Of a stretch of DNA of 64,000 nt, positions 16,060 through 23,985 are shown in pieces. How positions within the stretch are numbered: the stretch's first letter is position 1; every line of letters starts with the position of its first letter. The stretch comes from Streptomyces sp. NBC_00442 (lineage in GTDB: Bacteria > Actinomycetota > Actinomycetes > Streptomycetales > Streptomycetaceae). The DNA lies in the NCBI RefSeq assembly GCF_036014195.1, contig NZ_CP107918.1, positions 2,542,001 through 2,606,000 on the forward strand, written 5' to 3'. Position numbers and translations under genes: made by a program. The notes under the pieces are model-generated. The model saw nothing but the letters and a program-made list of their open reading frames with translations, was not told the DNA's origin and did not search any database.

Positions 16060-18480
16060 TCACGGGCCGGGCGTGCCGGCCGGATCTGGCCGGCGCGGGG
16101 TCGTCGCGCTTCCCGCGCGCAGGGTCCGCCAGGTGACGGCCACGTTCGCCGTGACCGCAAGGACGAGGGAGCCGAGGATCACCGCGGCGATCGCGGACAG
16201 GTTCAGGTGCAGCCCGACCCGCGCGGAGGTCGCCTGGGACAGGCCGGATGCCATGCCGGCCAGCGGGCCGAGCGAGACCAGGACGCCGAGGGCGGCGCCG
16301 ACGGCGACGACGAGGGCCGTCTCGACGACGGAGCACAGCAGGAGCTGTCGTACCGTGCCGCCGACCGAGTTCATGACGGCGAAGTCGCGGCGCCGGCTGT
16401 GCGCGGTCATGGCCATGCTGTTGGCCACGGCGATCCCGCTGTAGCCGACGGCGATGACGATCAGCATGGCGGCAAGGCTGTCGGTCAGCTTCGAGTCGGT
16501 GGCGTAGTCGTCGAGCGCGAACCGCACCGCGTCGTGCACCGTCGTGCCGGGCACGACCGAGGCGGGCTTCGCCTTCCCCGGCACGAAGATGTCGTCGGTG
16601 AGCGCCGCCGGGTCGTGCTCCCGCACCAGCTGACGCGCCATCACGAAGTCTCCCCGGGCGGGATCCTCGGGCAGGACCCGAGCGATGCGCACCGTCACCG
16701 TGGCACCGTCGGCGAACCTCACCGCGTACGCGTCACCGGCCCGTACGCCCAGGAAGTTGGCCATCCTCTCGCCGAGCACCGCCTGGCCCGGTCTGTCCCA
16801 GCGGGCGTCGCGCGAGCCGAGCGCGTCGATGACGGTGAGCGTGCCGTCCTTGCCGCGGACGAAGGCCCGGGTCGGCAGCGCGGCCCTGCCCACCGGGTTG
16901 GCGGCGACCACCTCGTCGGTGTTGCCCGGGGTCTTGTCCGGCGTGACGATGACCTGCCCTGCGAGCTTGAGCGCGTCGCCCGCCGGGTACGCCACGCGCA
17001 TCGTCTCCACCATGCCGCTGAGCAGGACGGCGAAGCCGACCGCGGCGATGACGGGGGCCGCGAGTGCCGCGGCCCGGCGGGGGTGGGAGCCCAGCTCGGC
17101 CCGCACCAGAAGCAGAGCGGCCGACCCGGACCGCTTGAACGGGGCCGTGAGCGCCCGGCCCACGGGTCCGGCGAACACCGGGGCGAGCAGCGCCGCCGCC
17201 ACGATGAGCGCCATGGTCGCGAAGATCGCCACGTTGATCCGCGTATCGGCGCCGACCGTTGCGGTGCCGATCGTGAGCGCCCCGCCGAGGCCGAGCACGG
17301 TGAGGCCGCCGACCCAGCGGGCACGGGTCATCGTCCGGCTCGTCCTGCTCTCCAGGAGGGCCTCGACCGGCGCCACCCGCGCGGCCGTGCGGCAGGCCGA
17401 CGCGGCGGCCAGGACGCTGATGCCGACGCCGATCGTGGCCGCCGTGAACAGCGGCCACATCGCCACCCGCACGGTGAGTTCCGGCGGCGTCACGCCGAGG
17501 CCCTGCACAATGCCGCGGAGCAGGGGCGCGGCGGCGATGCCCGCCAGGCAGCCGGCCAGCGAGCCCAGCAGACCCATGAGGGCCGCCTCGCCCAGGATCA
17601 TGCGGCGCACCTGGCGCGCGGACGCGCCGATCGTGCGCAGCAGGCCGATCTCCCGGCACCGCAGCCCGGTCGCGAGGGCCAGCATGGACGCGACGACGAA
17701 CACCGTGGTGAACAGGGCGAGCGTCGCCATCGCTCCGATGAGCTGCGTGCCGAGGAACCGCTTGTGCTCCACATATGCGGGCTGGAGCGCGGAGCGCCCC
17801 TCCCCGCTGACCACGGCGCCCCGGTCGCCGACGACGTTCTCGGCGCCCGCCGTGATGTCACCGGCGGACGCGCCCTTGGCGGCGAGGACCGCGATGGCGC
17901 CGACGCCCGGCTGCTGCGTCGCGGCGAAGCCGTCGGTGAAGTAGTAGCCCGGCCCGTCGACGGTGCCGACCACGCGGAACGCGGTACGCCCCTTGGCGAT
18001 GTTGACCGTGAGCTTCTCGCCCGCGGTCACGCCGAGTCCCCCGGCCACGACGACCTCGTCGGCCGCGGCCGGCGGCCGCCCGGTGACGAGTCGGTACGGG
18101 GCGAGGCGTGTGCTCGACCAGCCGTGGCCCGCCACCAGCGCTCCTTCGTCCTCGGCCGGCTCGCCGTCGAGGAACGCCTGCGCGTAGAACGAGCGGTCCG
18201 CCACCACGGAGGCCACTCCCGGCACCGCGCTCAGCCCGTCGATCAGCGGCCGGGCCTCGTCGGCGCTCCACGGCACCCGGTCCTGCGGAGTCCGGTCCTG
18301 GTCGACCGCCTGACGGGGGAGGGCGAGCGCGGCGGCGGCCGAGAGGCGGGACTGGACCCGGGGGCGGGAGGAGTCGTAGATGATCAGGGTGGTGGTGATG
18401 AGTGCCACGCCGACGAGCACGGCGACGAAGGCCGCCAGAAAGCCGGTCCAGCGTTCACGGACGTTCGCGAAGACCAGCAT
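16060..18480 (-). CDS. FtsX-type ABC transporter permease
   Basis: About 806 residues with two FtsX/MacB core domains. A signal-anchor helix (FLAAFVAVLVGVALITTTLI) leads into a long extracytoplasmic domain. The first core follows (LFTTVFVVASMLALATGLRC with EIGLLRTIGASARQVRRMIL), then an extra set of helices in mid-protein and the second core near the C-terminus (DFAVMNSVGGTVRQLLLC). I prefer the ATG at 18480, which abuts the ATPase stop as TGATG and is served by GGAGG four bases upstream; the GTG at 18483 is also possible. It works with the ATPase just upstream. The divergent sensor kinase suggests a stress- or antibiotic-responsive exporter. Confidence 0.88.
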   Translation of the reverse strand: MLVFANVRERWTGFLAAFVAVLVGVALITTTLIIYDSSRPRVQSRLSAAAALALPRQAVDQDRTPQDRVPWSADEARPLIDGLSAVPGVASVVADRSFYAQAFLDGEPAEDEGALVAGHGWSSTRLAPYRLVTGRPPAAADEVVVAGGLGVTAGEKLTVNIAKGRTAFRVVGTVDGPGYYFTDGFAATQQPGVGAIAVLAAKGASAGDITAGAENVVGDRGAVVSGEGRSALQPAYVEHKRFLGTQLIGAMATLALFTTVFVVASMLALATGLRCREIGLLRTIGASARQVRRMILGEAALMGLLGSLAGCLAGIAAAPLLRGIVQGLGVTPPELTVRVAMWPLFTAATIGVGISVLAAASACRTAARVAPVEALLESRTSRTMTRARWVGGLTVLGLGGALTIGTATVGADTRINVAIFATMALIVAAALLAPVFAGPVGRALTAPFKRSGSAALLLVRAELGSHPRRAAALAAPVIAAVGFAVLLSGMVETMRVAYPAGDALKLAGQVIVTPDKTPGNTDEVVAANPVGRAALPTRAFVRGKDGTLTVIDALGSRDARWDRPGQAVLGERMANFLGVRAGDAYAVRFADGATVTVRIARVLPEDPARGDFVMARQLVREHDPAALTDDIFVPGKAKPASVVPGTTVHDAVRFALDDYATDSKLTDSLAAMLIVIAVGYSGIAVANSMAMTAHSRRRDFAVMNSVGGTVRQLLLCSVVETALVVAVGAALGVLVSLGPLAGMASGLSQATSARVGLHLNLSAIAAVILGSLVLAVTANVAVTWRTLRAGSATTPRRPDPAGTPGP

Positions 18481-19247
18481 CACGCCTCCAGGCCCGTCAT
18501 GTGCGCGGCGATCGAGGCCGCGTTGCCGCCGTCCACGTCACGGCCCAGGCCGATCCGGTCCGCGATGCGGCCGTCCTTGAGGAACACGACCACGTCGGCG
18601 AACACGGCGGCCACCGGGTCGTGGGTGACCATGAGCGTGGTCTGGCCCTCCTTGTCGACCAGGAGGCGCATCATCCGCAGCACCTCACGCGAGGTGGTGG
18701 TGTCCAGGGCTCCGGTGGGCTCGTCGGCGAACAGGACGTCCGGCCGCGTGACGAGGGCGCGGGCGAGCGCGACGCGCTGCTGCTGGCCGCCGGACAACTC
18801 GCTGGGCCGATGGCCGGCCCGCTCCGCGAGCCCGACCGCGGCGAGCGCGGCACCGACCTGCTCCCGGCCGACTCCGCGCCCGGCGAACCGGGACGGAAGC
18901 TCCACGTTCTGCGCCGCGGTGAGCGATTCGACCAAGTTGAACGCCTGGAACACGAACCCGATGTGGTCGCGCCGCAGTTCGGTGCGCCTCTTCTCGCTCT
19001 CCTGGCCGATGTCGACGCCGGCCAGCATCACCCGTCCCTCGGTGGGCCGGTCCAGGCCGGCCGCACACTGCAACAGCGTGGACTTGCCGGAGCCGGACGG
19101 GCCCATGATGGCGGTGAACGTCCCGCGCGGAAACCCGATGGAGACGCCGTCCAGCGCGGCGACCGAGCGGTCTCCGGTCCCGTAGATCTTCCGGACGCTC
19201 AGCAACTGAACCGCGTCCGCCGTGGATGTCTGCCTGGTAGTGGTCAC
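18480..19247 (-). CDS. ABC transporter ATP-binding protein
   Basis: A 255-residue LolD/MacB-type ATPase: Walker A GPSGSGKST at about 50-58, Q-loop FQAFNLV, a full LSGGQQQR signature, Walker B VLFADEPTGALDT and switch His in VTHDPVA. The start is a GTG at 19247 with little Shine-Dalgarno; the stop overlaps the permease start. It is divergent from the kinase at 19359 across 111 bases, the common layout of a sensor-controlled exporter of the BceAB or MacB kind. Confidence 0.95.
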   Translation of the reverse strand: MTTTRQTSTADAVQLLSVRKIYGTGDRSVAALDGVSIGFPRGTFTAIMGPSGSGKSTLLQCAAGLDRPTEGRVMLAGVDIGQESEKRRTELRRDHIGFVFQAFNLVESLTAAQNVELPSRFAGRGVGREQVGAALAAVGLAERAGHRPSELSGGQQQRVALARALVTRPDVLFADEPTGALDTTTSREVLRMMRLLVDKEGQTTLMVTHDPVAAVFADVVVFLKDGRIADRIGLGRDVDGGNAASIAAHMTGLEA

Positions 19248-19306
19248 GGGGTCGACTTCAGCGGACCGGCCAGGTCAACCACATTGATCCGCGCACTACT
19301 TCAGGA

Positions 19307-19322
19307 GTAGAGCCAGCTCTAC
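19307..19322. promoter_or_regulatory. Palindrome GTAGAGC-N2-GCTCTAC in the ABC/kinase divergent region
   Basis: A perfect 7-bp inverted repeat with a two-base centre lies midway between the ATPase start (19247) and the kinase start (19359). It is a reasonable binding site for the adjacent NarL/LuxR-type response regulator, but there is no direct evidence. Confidence 0.45.
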
Positions 19323-19345
19323 CGCGGGGGAGCGAGCGCCTGACA

Positions 19346-19351
19346 TACCGT
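19346..19351 (+). promoter_or_regulatory. -10 element (TACCGT) of a leaderless promoter for the sensor kinase
   Basis: TACCGT is followed by seven bases and then the kinase ATG, with no Shine-Dalgarno sequence. No good -35 is visible; the palindrome at 19307-19322 ends about 24 bp upstream, where an activator could act. Confidence 0.5.
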
Positions 19352-19358
19352 TGGCCCC

Positions 19359-20579
19359 ATGCGTCCCAGAACGGCTTGGCAGGCGATGGCTCAGCGTCCG
19401 CTGAGCTTCCTGACCTCCAGTTGGCCATGGCGGTCCCTGGCCTATCTGGCCACCGGTGTCGTGGTCGGCGCCGCGGCCGTCGCGGTGTTCGTGACCGGAC
19501 TCGTGGCCGGGCTCGTCCTGCTGGTGGTTCTGGTCGGCGCGGCGCCCCTGGTCGGCGTCGTCCTGTCCTCGATCACCGTGGCGGCGGTCGAGCGGCGCCG
19601 GCTGCGGCTCATCGACCTCGACGCGATGGCGAACCCGCACCGGAGCGTGGCGGAGCCCGGTCCGCGCGCCTGGGTGTCGGCCCGTCTGACCGAACAGGTC
19701 ACCTGGCGCGAGCTGCTCTTCACGCTCATCTCCGCGGCGGCGCTGTGGTGGCTCGACCTGCTGGTGCTCGCCTTCTCCTTCGGTCTGCCCGCGCTGACCT
19801 TCGCGTCGGCCGACCGGAGCAGCTGGCCGTGGGCGGTCTTCGGCGCCGTGGTGCTGCTGGCCTCGCCGTACACCGTGACATCGTGGGCCGGTGCGCGCGC
19901 GGCGCTCGCCCGGACCTTCCTCGCCCCCCGCGACGGCGAGCTCGGCGAGTCGCTGCGGGAGGTGCACGCGTCGCGGGCCCGGCTCATCGACTCCTTCGAC
20001 GCGGAGCGCGTACGCATCGAACGCGACCTGCACGACGGCGCGCAACAACGGCTGGTCGCGCTCGGCATGACGCTCGGTCTGATGCGCCTCGACATCCCCG
20101 AAGGGTCCCCTCTCACCGCCCAGCTCACCGAAGCCGAGCATCAGCTCTCGGTCGCACACCAGGAGTTGCGCGGCCTGATCCGCGGGCTCAATCCACCGGT
20201 CCTCGCGGATCACGGCCTGGTCGCCGCGGTCGAGGACCATGCGGGCCGTTTCCCCATTCCCGTCACCGTCGATCTCCGGCTGCCGGGACGGCTTCCACGG
20301 CAGGTGGAGACCGGCGTGTACTTCCTGATCAACGAGGCCATGACCAATATCGCGCGACACAGCGGCGCCCGGAACGCCACCGTGCACGGCCGCTACCACT
20401 CAGACCTCTTGGTCCTGGAGATACGGGACGACGGGCTCGGCGGCGCGGATCCGGCCTCCGGCACGGGCCTGACCGGCCTGGCCGACCGGCTGACCGCCCT
20501 GGACGGCCGGATGCGGGTGTCCAGCCCGCCGGGCGGCCCGACCCTTCTGCACGTGGAGATTCCATGCCACTTCGGGTGA
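19359..20579 (+). CDS. NarL-type sensor histidine kinase
   Basis: A 406-residue membrane kinase. Residues 1-190 hold two pairs of transmembrane helices in the actinobacterial putative-sensor arrangement, with no large extracellular domain. The HisKA_3 phosphoacceptor motif ERDLHDGAQQRLVALG starts near residue 220, with His as the expected phosphorylation site. The HATPase domain follows, with N-box NEAMTNIARHS and G-box GTGLTGLADRL. It overlaps the regulator gene by 16 bases. Kinases with buried sensors next to FtsX-type exporters usually sense cell-envelope antibiotics, sometimes through the exporter itself. Confidence 0.93.
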   Translation: MRPRTAWQAMAQRPLSFLTSSWPWRSLAYLATGVVVGAAAVAVFVTGLVAGLVLLVVLVGAAPLVGVVLSSITVAAVERRRLRLIDLDAMANPHRSVAEPGPRAWVSARLTEQVTWRELLFTLISAAALWWLDLLVLAFSFGLPALTFASADRSSWPWAVFGAVVLLASPYTVTSWAGARAALARTFLAPRDGELGESLREVHASRARLIDSFDAERVRIERDLHDGAQQRLVALGMTLGLMRLDIPEGSPLTAQLTEAEHQLSVAHQELRGLIRGLNPPVLADHGLVAAVEDHAGRFPIPVTVDLRLPGRLPRQVETGVYFLINEAMTNIARHSGARNATVHGRYHSDLLVLEIRDDGLGGADPASGTGLTGLADRLTALDGRMRVSSPPGGPTLLHVEIPCHFG

Positions 20580-21212
20580 TCGTCGCGGAGGACGCGGTCC
20601 TGCTGCGTGAGGGTTTGATCGGTCTGCTCCAGCGGTTCGGGCACGAGACGCTCGCCGCGGTGGGCGACGCCGACGCGCTCGTCGAGGCCGTCCACCGGGA
20701 CCGGCCGGACCTGGTGATCACGGACGTACGGATGCCGCCCGCGAACGCCGACGACGGGCTGCGTGCGGCCGTCGCCCTGCGCGAGGCGCACGAGGGGGCT
20801 GCCGGTCCTCGTGCTCAGCCAGTACGTCGAGCGGTCGTACGCCGTCCGGCTGCTCGACTCGTGCGGCGGCGCCGGGGTGGGCTACCTGCTGAAGGAACGG
20901 GTCGGCGCGGTCGCCGACTTCATGACGGCCCTCGAACGCGTCGCGACCGGCGGGACCGTGGTGGATCCCGAGGTGATCCACCAGCTCGTCAGTCTGCGCC
21001 CCGACCCGCTGGAGCGGCTCAGCGCCCGGGAGAAGGAAGTGCTGAGCCTGATGGCGGAGGGGAGGTCCAACGCCAACCTCGCGGCGCACCTGTTCGTCAG
21101 CGAAGCCGCCATCAACAAGCACATCGGCAGCATCTTCACCAAACTCGATCTGCCGGTGTACACGGAAGGTCATCGCCGGGTCCTGGCGGTACTGGCGTTC
21201 CTGAGAGCCTGA
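20564..21212 (+). pseudogene. NarL/LuxR response regulator interrupted by a +1 frameshift
   Basis: The first part (from ATG 20564) is a receiver domain beginning MPLRVIVAEDAVLLREG, with phospho-Asp in LVITDVRMP. The reading frame is lost at a run of five G (20794-20798). Removing one G joins it to a frame beginning LPVLVLSQYVERSYAV, which completes the receiver and a LuxR-type helix-turn-helix (LSAREKEVLSLMAEGRSNAN) up to the TGA at 21212. The repaired product would be about 216 residues, the normal NarL size. All key residues are intact on both sides, so this is a recent mutation, a sequencing error in the homopolymer, or ribosomal slippage. Confidence 0.88.
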
Positions 21213-21215
21213 CGC

Positions 21216-21240
21216 GGCGGCCGTACGGGGACCGGCCGCC
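21216..21240. terminator. Hairpin between convergent response regulator and AI-2E permease genes
   Basis: GGCGGCC (21216-21222) pairs with GGCCGCC (21234-21240) around an 11-base loop. The right arm ends at the first base of the minus-strand stop codon. Confidence 0.6.
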
Positions 21241-22718
21241 TACTCCCGCTCGCCTCCGGTCGCGGCGGGCACCGGCGCGGCCGGCGGGCCCTCGACGGCC
21301 TGGGCGCTGCGCAGGGCGTTGTCGCGGGCGTACTTGCGCAGGTAGCCGACCACCGTGTTGGTGACCGCGACCAGCGGGACCGCGACGACGGCGCCGCCGA
21401 TGCCGCCCACCAAGCCGCCCGCAGCCACCGAGAGGACCACGGCGAGCGGGTGCACCCGCACCGCGCGGCCCAGGATGAAGGGCTGAAGCACGTGGCCCTC
21501 GATCTGCTGCACGGCCAGGACCACGAGCAGCACCATCAGGGCGTTGAACACCCCGTCGGTGACCAGGGCGACCACCACGGCGAGCGCGCCCGAGACGACC
21601 GCGCCGACCAGCGGGATGAAGGCGAACAGGAAGATGAACACGGCGAGCGGCACCGCCATGGGCACGCCCAGGAAGTAGATGCCGATGCCGATGCAGATCG
21701 CGTCGATCAGGGCCACTATCACCGTGCCGCGCACATAGGCGGTGAGGGTGCGCCAGGCCTTGGGGCCCGCGCCCGCGACGCCCGGCCGGGCCGCCGCCGG
21801 GACCAGGTTGAGGACCCACTGCCAGATCTTCGGGCCGTCGTACAGCAGGAACAGCGTCGAGAACATCGCGAGCAGTATGCCGGTGAGCACCTCGACGAGG
21901 ACCGTCACGCCTTGGAGCCCGGCCGAGGTGATCTCGTTGGTGTTGGCCCCGATGGTGTCGCTGAGGTTCTTGGCGATCTGGTTGATCTGGTCCTCGGTGA
22001 CGTGGAAGGGGCTGTTCAGCGCCCAGCGCTTGAGCTCCTCGATGCCGGCCCGCACCTTGCTCGACAGGTCGTCGAGGTTGTCCATGACCTGCCACACCAC
22101 GAACCAGCCGACGAGGCCCATGATGACGAACCCGGAGATCGCGGTGACCGCGGTGGCCAGGCCCCTCGGCAGCCCCATGCGCTTGAGCCGCGCCACGGTC
22201 GGCTGGAGCAGCGCTGTGATCAGCAGCGCCGCGACGAACGCCAGGACCACCAGGCTGACCGCGCTGATGATCTGCGTCAGTACGTAGATGGCCCCGGCCA
22301 GCACGAGCAGCCGCCAGCCGACGGCGGCCGCGACCCGCATGCTCCACGGCACGGCGTCGACCGGATCGGGCCGGGCGGCGACCGCTGGCGCGTACGAGGG
22401 CGGCGGCGGTACGTGTTCGGGGGCCTGCTCGTCCGACGCGTCGGGCCCGGCCGACGCATCGGCCCCTTCGGCCACCGGGTCCGGGGCGGGGCCGGCCTGC
22501 ACGGGAGCGGAAGGCGGGACGGCCGAAGGGCCGGGAGGCGACGGCCGAGGACCGGACGGCCGGGCGTGGGACGGCGCGGGGTCGGTCGGCACGGGTTCGG
22601 GGATCACCGAGTCGGGCCCGGTGTCGGCTTCCGCCTCCGCCCGGCGCTCCTCAAGGCGCTCCCCCATCCGCGTGAGACCGGCGCCGAGCCGTCCGAGCAA
22701 ACTGGGCACTCTCGACAT
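21240..22718 (-). CDS. AI-2E family (PerM-like) membrane transporter
   Basis: A 492-residue membrane protein. The first 115 or so residues are a cytoplasmic Pro/Ala-rich tail. Helices then come in the family pattern: two N-terminal spans (LLVLAGAIYVLTQIISAVSL), a long amphipathic loop (LSSKVRAGIEELKRWALN) and a C-terminal bundle with the conserved FIPLVGAVVSGALAVVVAL and QQIEGHVLQPFILGRAVRVHP. Members move diverse small molecules or sodium; the autoinducer-2 role of the founding member should not be assumed. The ATG at 22718 is chosen over 22760 because the upstream region is non-conserved and the start is preceded by a G-rich site. Confidence 0.87.
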   Translation of the reverse strand: MSRVPSLLGRLGAGLTRMGERLEERRAEAEADTGPDSVIPEPVPTDPAPSHARPSGPRPSPPGPSAVPPSAPVQAGPAPDPVAEGADASAGPDASDEQAPEHVPPPPSYAPAVAARPDPVDAVPWSMRVAAAVGWRLLVLAGAIYVLTQIISAVSLVVLAFVAALLITALLQPTVARLKRMGLPRGLATAVTAISGFVIMGLVGWFVVWQVMDNLDDLSSKVRAGIEELKRWALNSPFHVTEDQINQIAKNLSDTIGANTNEITSAGLQGVTVLVEVLTGILLAMFSTLFLLYDGPKIWQWVLNLVPAAARPGVAGAGPKAWRTLTAYVRGTVIVALIDAICIGIGIYFLGVPMAVPLAVFIFLFAFIPLVGAVVSGALAVVVALVTDGVFNALMVLLVVLAVQQIEGHVLQPFILGRAVRVHPLAVVLSVAAGGLVGGIGGAVVAVPLVAVTNTVVGYLRKYARDNALRSAQAVEGPPAAPVPAATGGERE

Positions 22719-22798
22719 GATCCCGCCGTTTCCCTTGTCCCCGCAGTTGAGTCTCCCCACCGCCTACCCCCGAACCGTGCAGCTGACCGTACACGGAC

Positions 22799-22831
22799 GG
22801 AGCCCCGCACCGAAGGACGGTGCGGGGCTCC
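22799..22831. terminator. Perfect 14-bp hairpin downstream of the transglycosylase gene
   Basis: GGAGCCCCGCACCG (22799-22812) and its exact complement (22818-22831) flank a five-base loop. On the minus strand it follows the transglycosylase stop at 22888 and precedes the AI-2E permease gene. Confidence 0.85.
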
Positions 22832-22887
22832 GGAAGGTTGAGCGGTCCCGGGCTGTTTCTGTGCCGGGCCGGCCTACCGAACGATCT

Positions 22888-23601
22888 CTAGTACCAGCTG
22901 TGGGACTGCCAGTACGACCAGGCGCCGCAGGGGCTGCCGTAGCGGTCGTTCATGTAGTTGAGACCCCACTTGATCTGCGTGGCCGGGTTGGTCCGCCAGT
23001 CGGAACCCACGGAGCTCATCTTGGAGCCGGGCAGCGCCTGGACGAGGCCGTAGGCGCCCGAACCCGAGTTCGTCGCCGTGTAGTTCCAGCTCGACTCGTT
23101 GTTCACGATGTGGCTGAAGCACTGGAACTGGCCCGCCGGCACTATCTGCCGGGCGATCGACTGGATCTCGGAGATCGAGTAGGAGCTCTTGACCGCGAAG
23201 TCGGTCCGGTCGGCGGAACGGCTTGCCGCCTCCTCGGTCTGCAGTTCGCGGGCCTTGGCGTCCTTTTCGGCCTTGTCGGCCTTCTCCTTGTCCGCGGCGT
23301 CCTTCTTGGCCTTGGCGTCCTGCGCGGCCTGAACGCGCGCGGTCTCCTCGGCGGACTTCTTGGCCGCGGCACTGGCCTGGGCGGACTGCGCGTCGGCCTG
23401 CTGCGTCAGGGACGCGGTCTGAACCTGCGCCTGCTGTCCTGCGGGGATGTCCGCCAGGAGCGTCGAATCGGCGGCGGTGGCCTCGAAGTTGTCGTTCGAG
23501 GCGGCGGCGGGGCTGCCTGCGGCAACGCCGACGACGGCGCCAACGGTGGTAACCGCAGTGGCAGACGCCACCGCGAACCCCCGGACCGAGATCCGGCTCA
23601 C
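22888..23601 (-). CDS. Secreted lytic transglycosylase-like cell wall hydrolase
   Basis: A 237-residue exported protein. A Sec signal with an Ala-rich core ends near residue 35. Residues 75-140 are a charged Ala/Lys/Glu coiled coil. The C-terminal 90 residues form a compact SLT-like lysozyme fold: HIVNNESSWNYTATNSGSGA contains the likely catalytic Glu and the GAYGLVQALPGSKM block, and two Cys (QFQCFSH and GSPCGAW) could form a disulfide. It should cleave peptidoglycan glycan strands during growth or germination. The GTG at 23601 follows GAAGGA six bases upstream. A long structured leader precedes it (see 23602-23820). Confidence 0.88.
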   Translation of the reverse strand: MSRISVRGFAVASATAVTTVGAVVGVAAGSPAAASNDNFEATAADSTLLADIPAGQQAQVQTASLTQQADAQSAQASAAAKKSAEETARVQAAQDAKAKKDAADKEKADKAEKDAKARELQTEEAASRSADRTDFAVKSSYSISEIQSIARQIVPAGQFQCFSHIVNNESSWNYTATNSGSGAYGLVQALPGSKMSSVGSDWRTNPATQIKWGLNYMNDRYGSPCGAWSYWQSHSWY

Positions 23602-23820
23602 ACGGTTTCCTTCCAGCAGCGCCCGCACGGGTGACCTCGCGGACGCAATCGTGCCCCTGGCTCTCTCCTCCCAACTGCTGGGTCACGGGAGGATCTGACC
23701 CGGTGGGCAACTCCCTTGCGGGAAGTGCCGCGTGATACGCGGGCGGCATACGGCTCAGCTATTGAGTTGCGTGGGTACCGGGGTACCCGGATACAAGGGT
23801 GCCGTATGCGGGGCCTGACG
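23602..23820 (-). ncRNA. Candidate structured 5' leader of the transglycosylase gene
   Basis: Read on the minus strand, this 220-nt stretch holds a series of stems: an outer pair GCATACGGC with GCCGTATGC (23801-23809 with 23746-23754) enclosing GGGTACC/GGTACCC (23773-23788), then CCGCGT-N3-ACGCGG (23728-23742), an imperfect 10-bp stem around 23706-23729, and TCCTCCC/GGGAGGA (23666-23693). The loop of the last stem carries CCAGCAG, complementary over seven bases to CTGCTGG (23613-23619) beside the ribosome-binding site. This suggests translational control. It does not match the c-di-AMP (ydaO) riboswitch landmarks I know, though wall-hydrolase genes in Streptomyces often have one. It may simply be a promoter region with dyads. 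Confidence 0.4.
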
Positions 23821-23927
23821 GATGCAAGACTCTGCCGGAAGCCGGCACCGCGAAGCAATTCCCGATCGCGTGGGAAACCTCACACCGCGTTCACCCCTCG
23901 AATTAGCCCCGATCACCCGCACATGAA

Positions 23928-23968
23928 GGCGCCGCCCGGCTAAGCTGCTGCGCTTGCCCGGCGGCGCC
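23928..23968 (-). terminator. Hairpin downstream of the PhoH-like gene
   Basis: GGCGCCGCCCGGC (23928-23940) pairs with 23956-23968 with one mismatch around a 15-base loop, shortly after the minus-strand stop at 23986. No U-tract is present. Confidence 0.7.
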
Positions 23969-23985
23969 AACTGGTGCGTACAGCC

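Noticed and set aside
16039-19185. Plus-strand frame (1048 codons) over the ABC permease/ATPase genes
   Set aside because: Antisense shadow with Arg/Gly/Asp/His-rich low-complexity composition; the minus-strand proteins are well-defined families.
23602-23820. c-di-AMP (ydaO) riboswitch upstream of the transglycosylase
   Set aside because: The expected GGGGAACC-type core and the CGACAGCTAACCTCGTAGGC-like 3' block are not found on the correct strand; a partial resemblance lies on the opposite strand.
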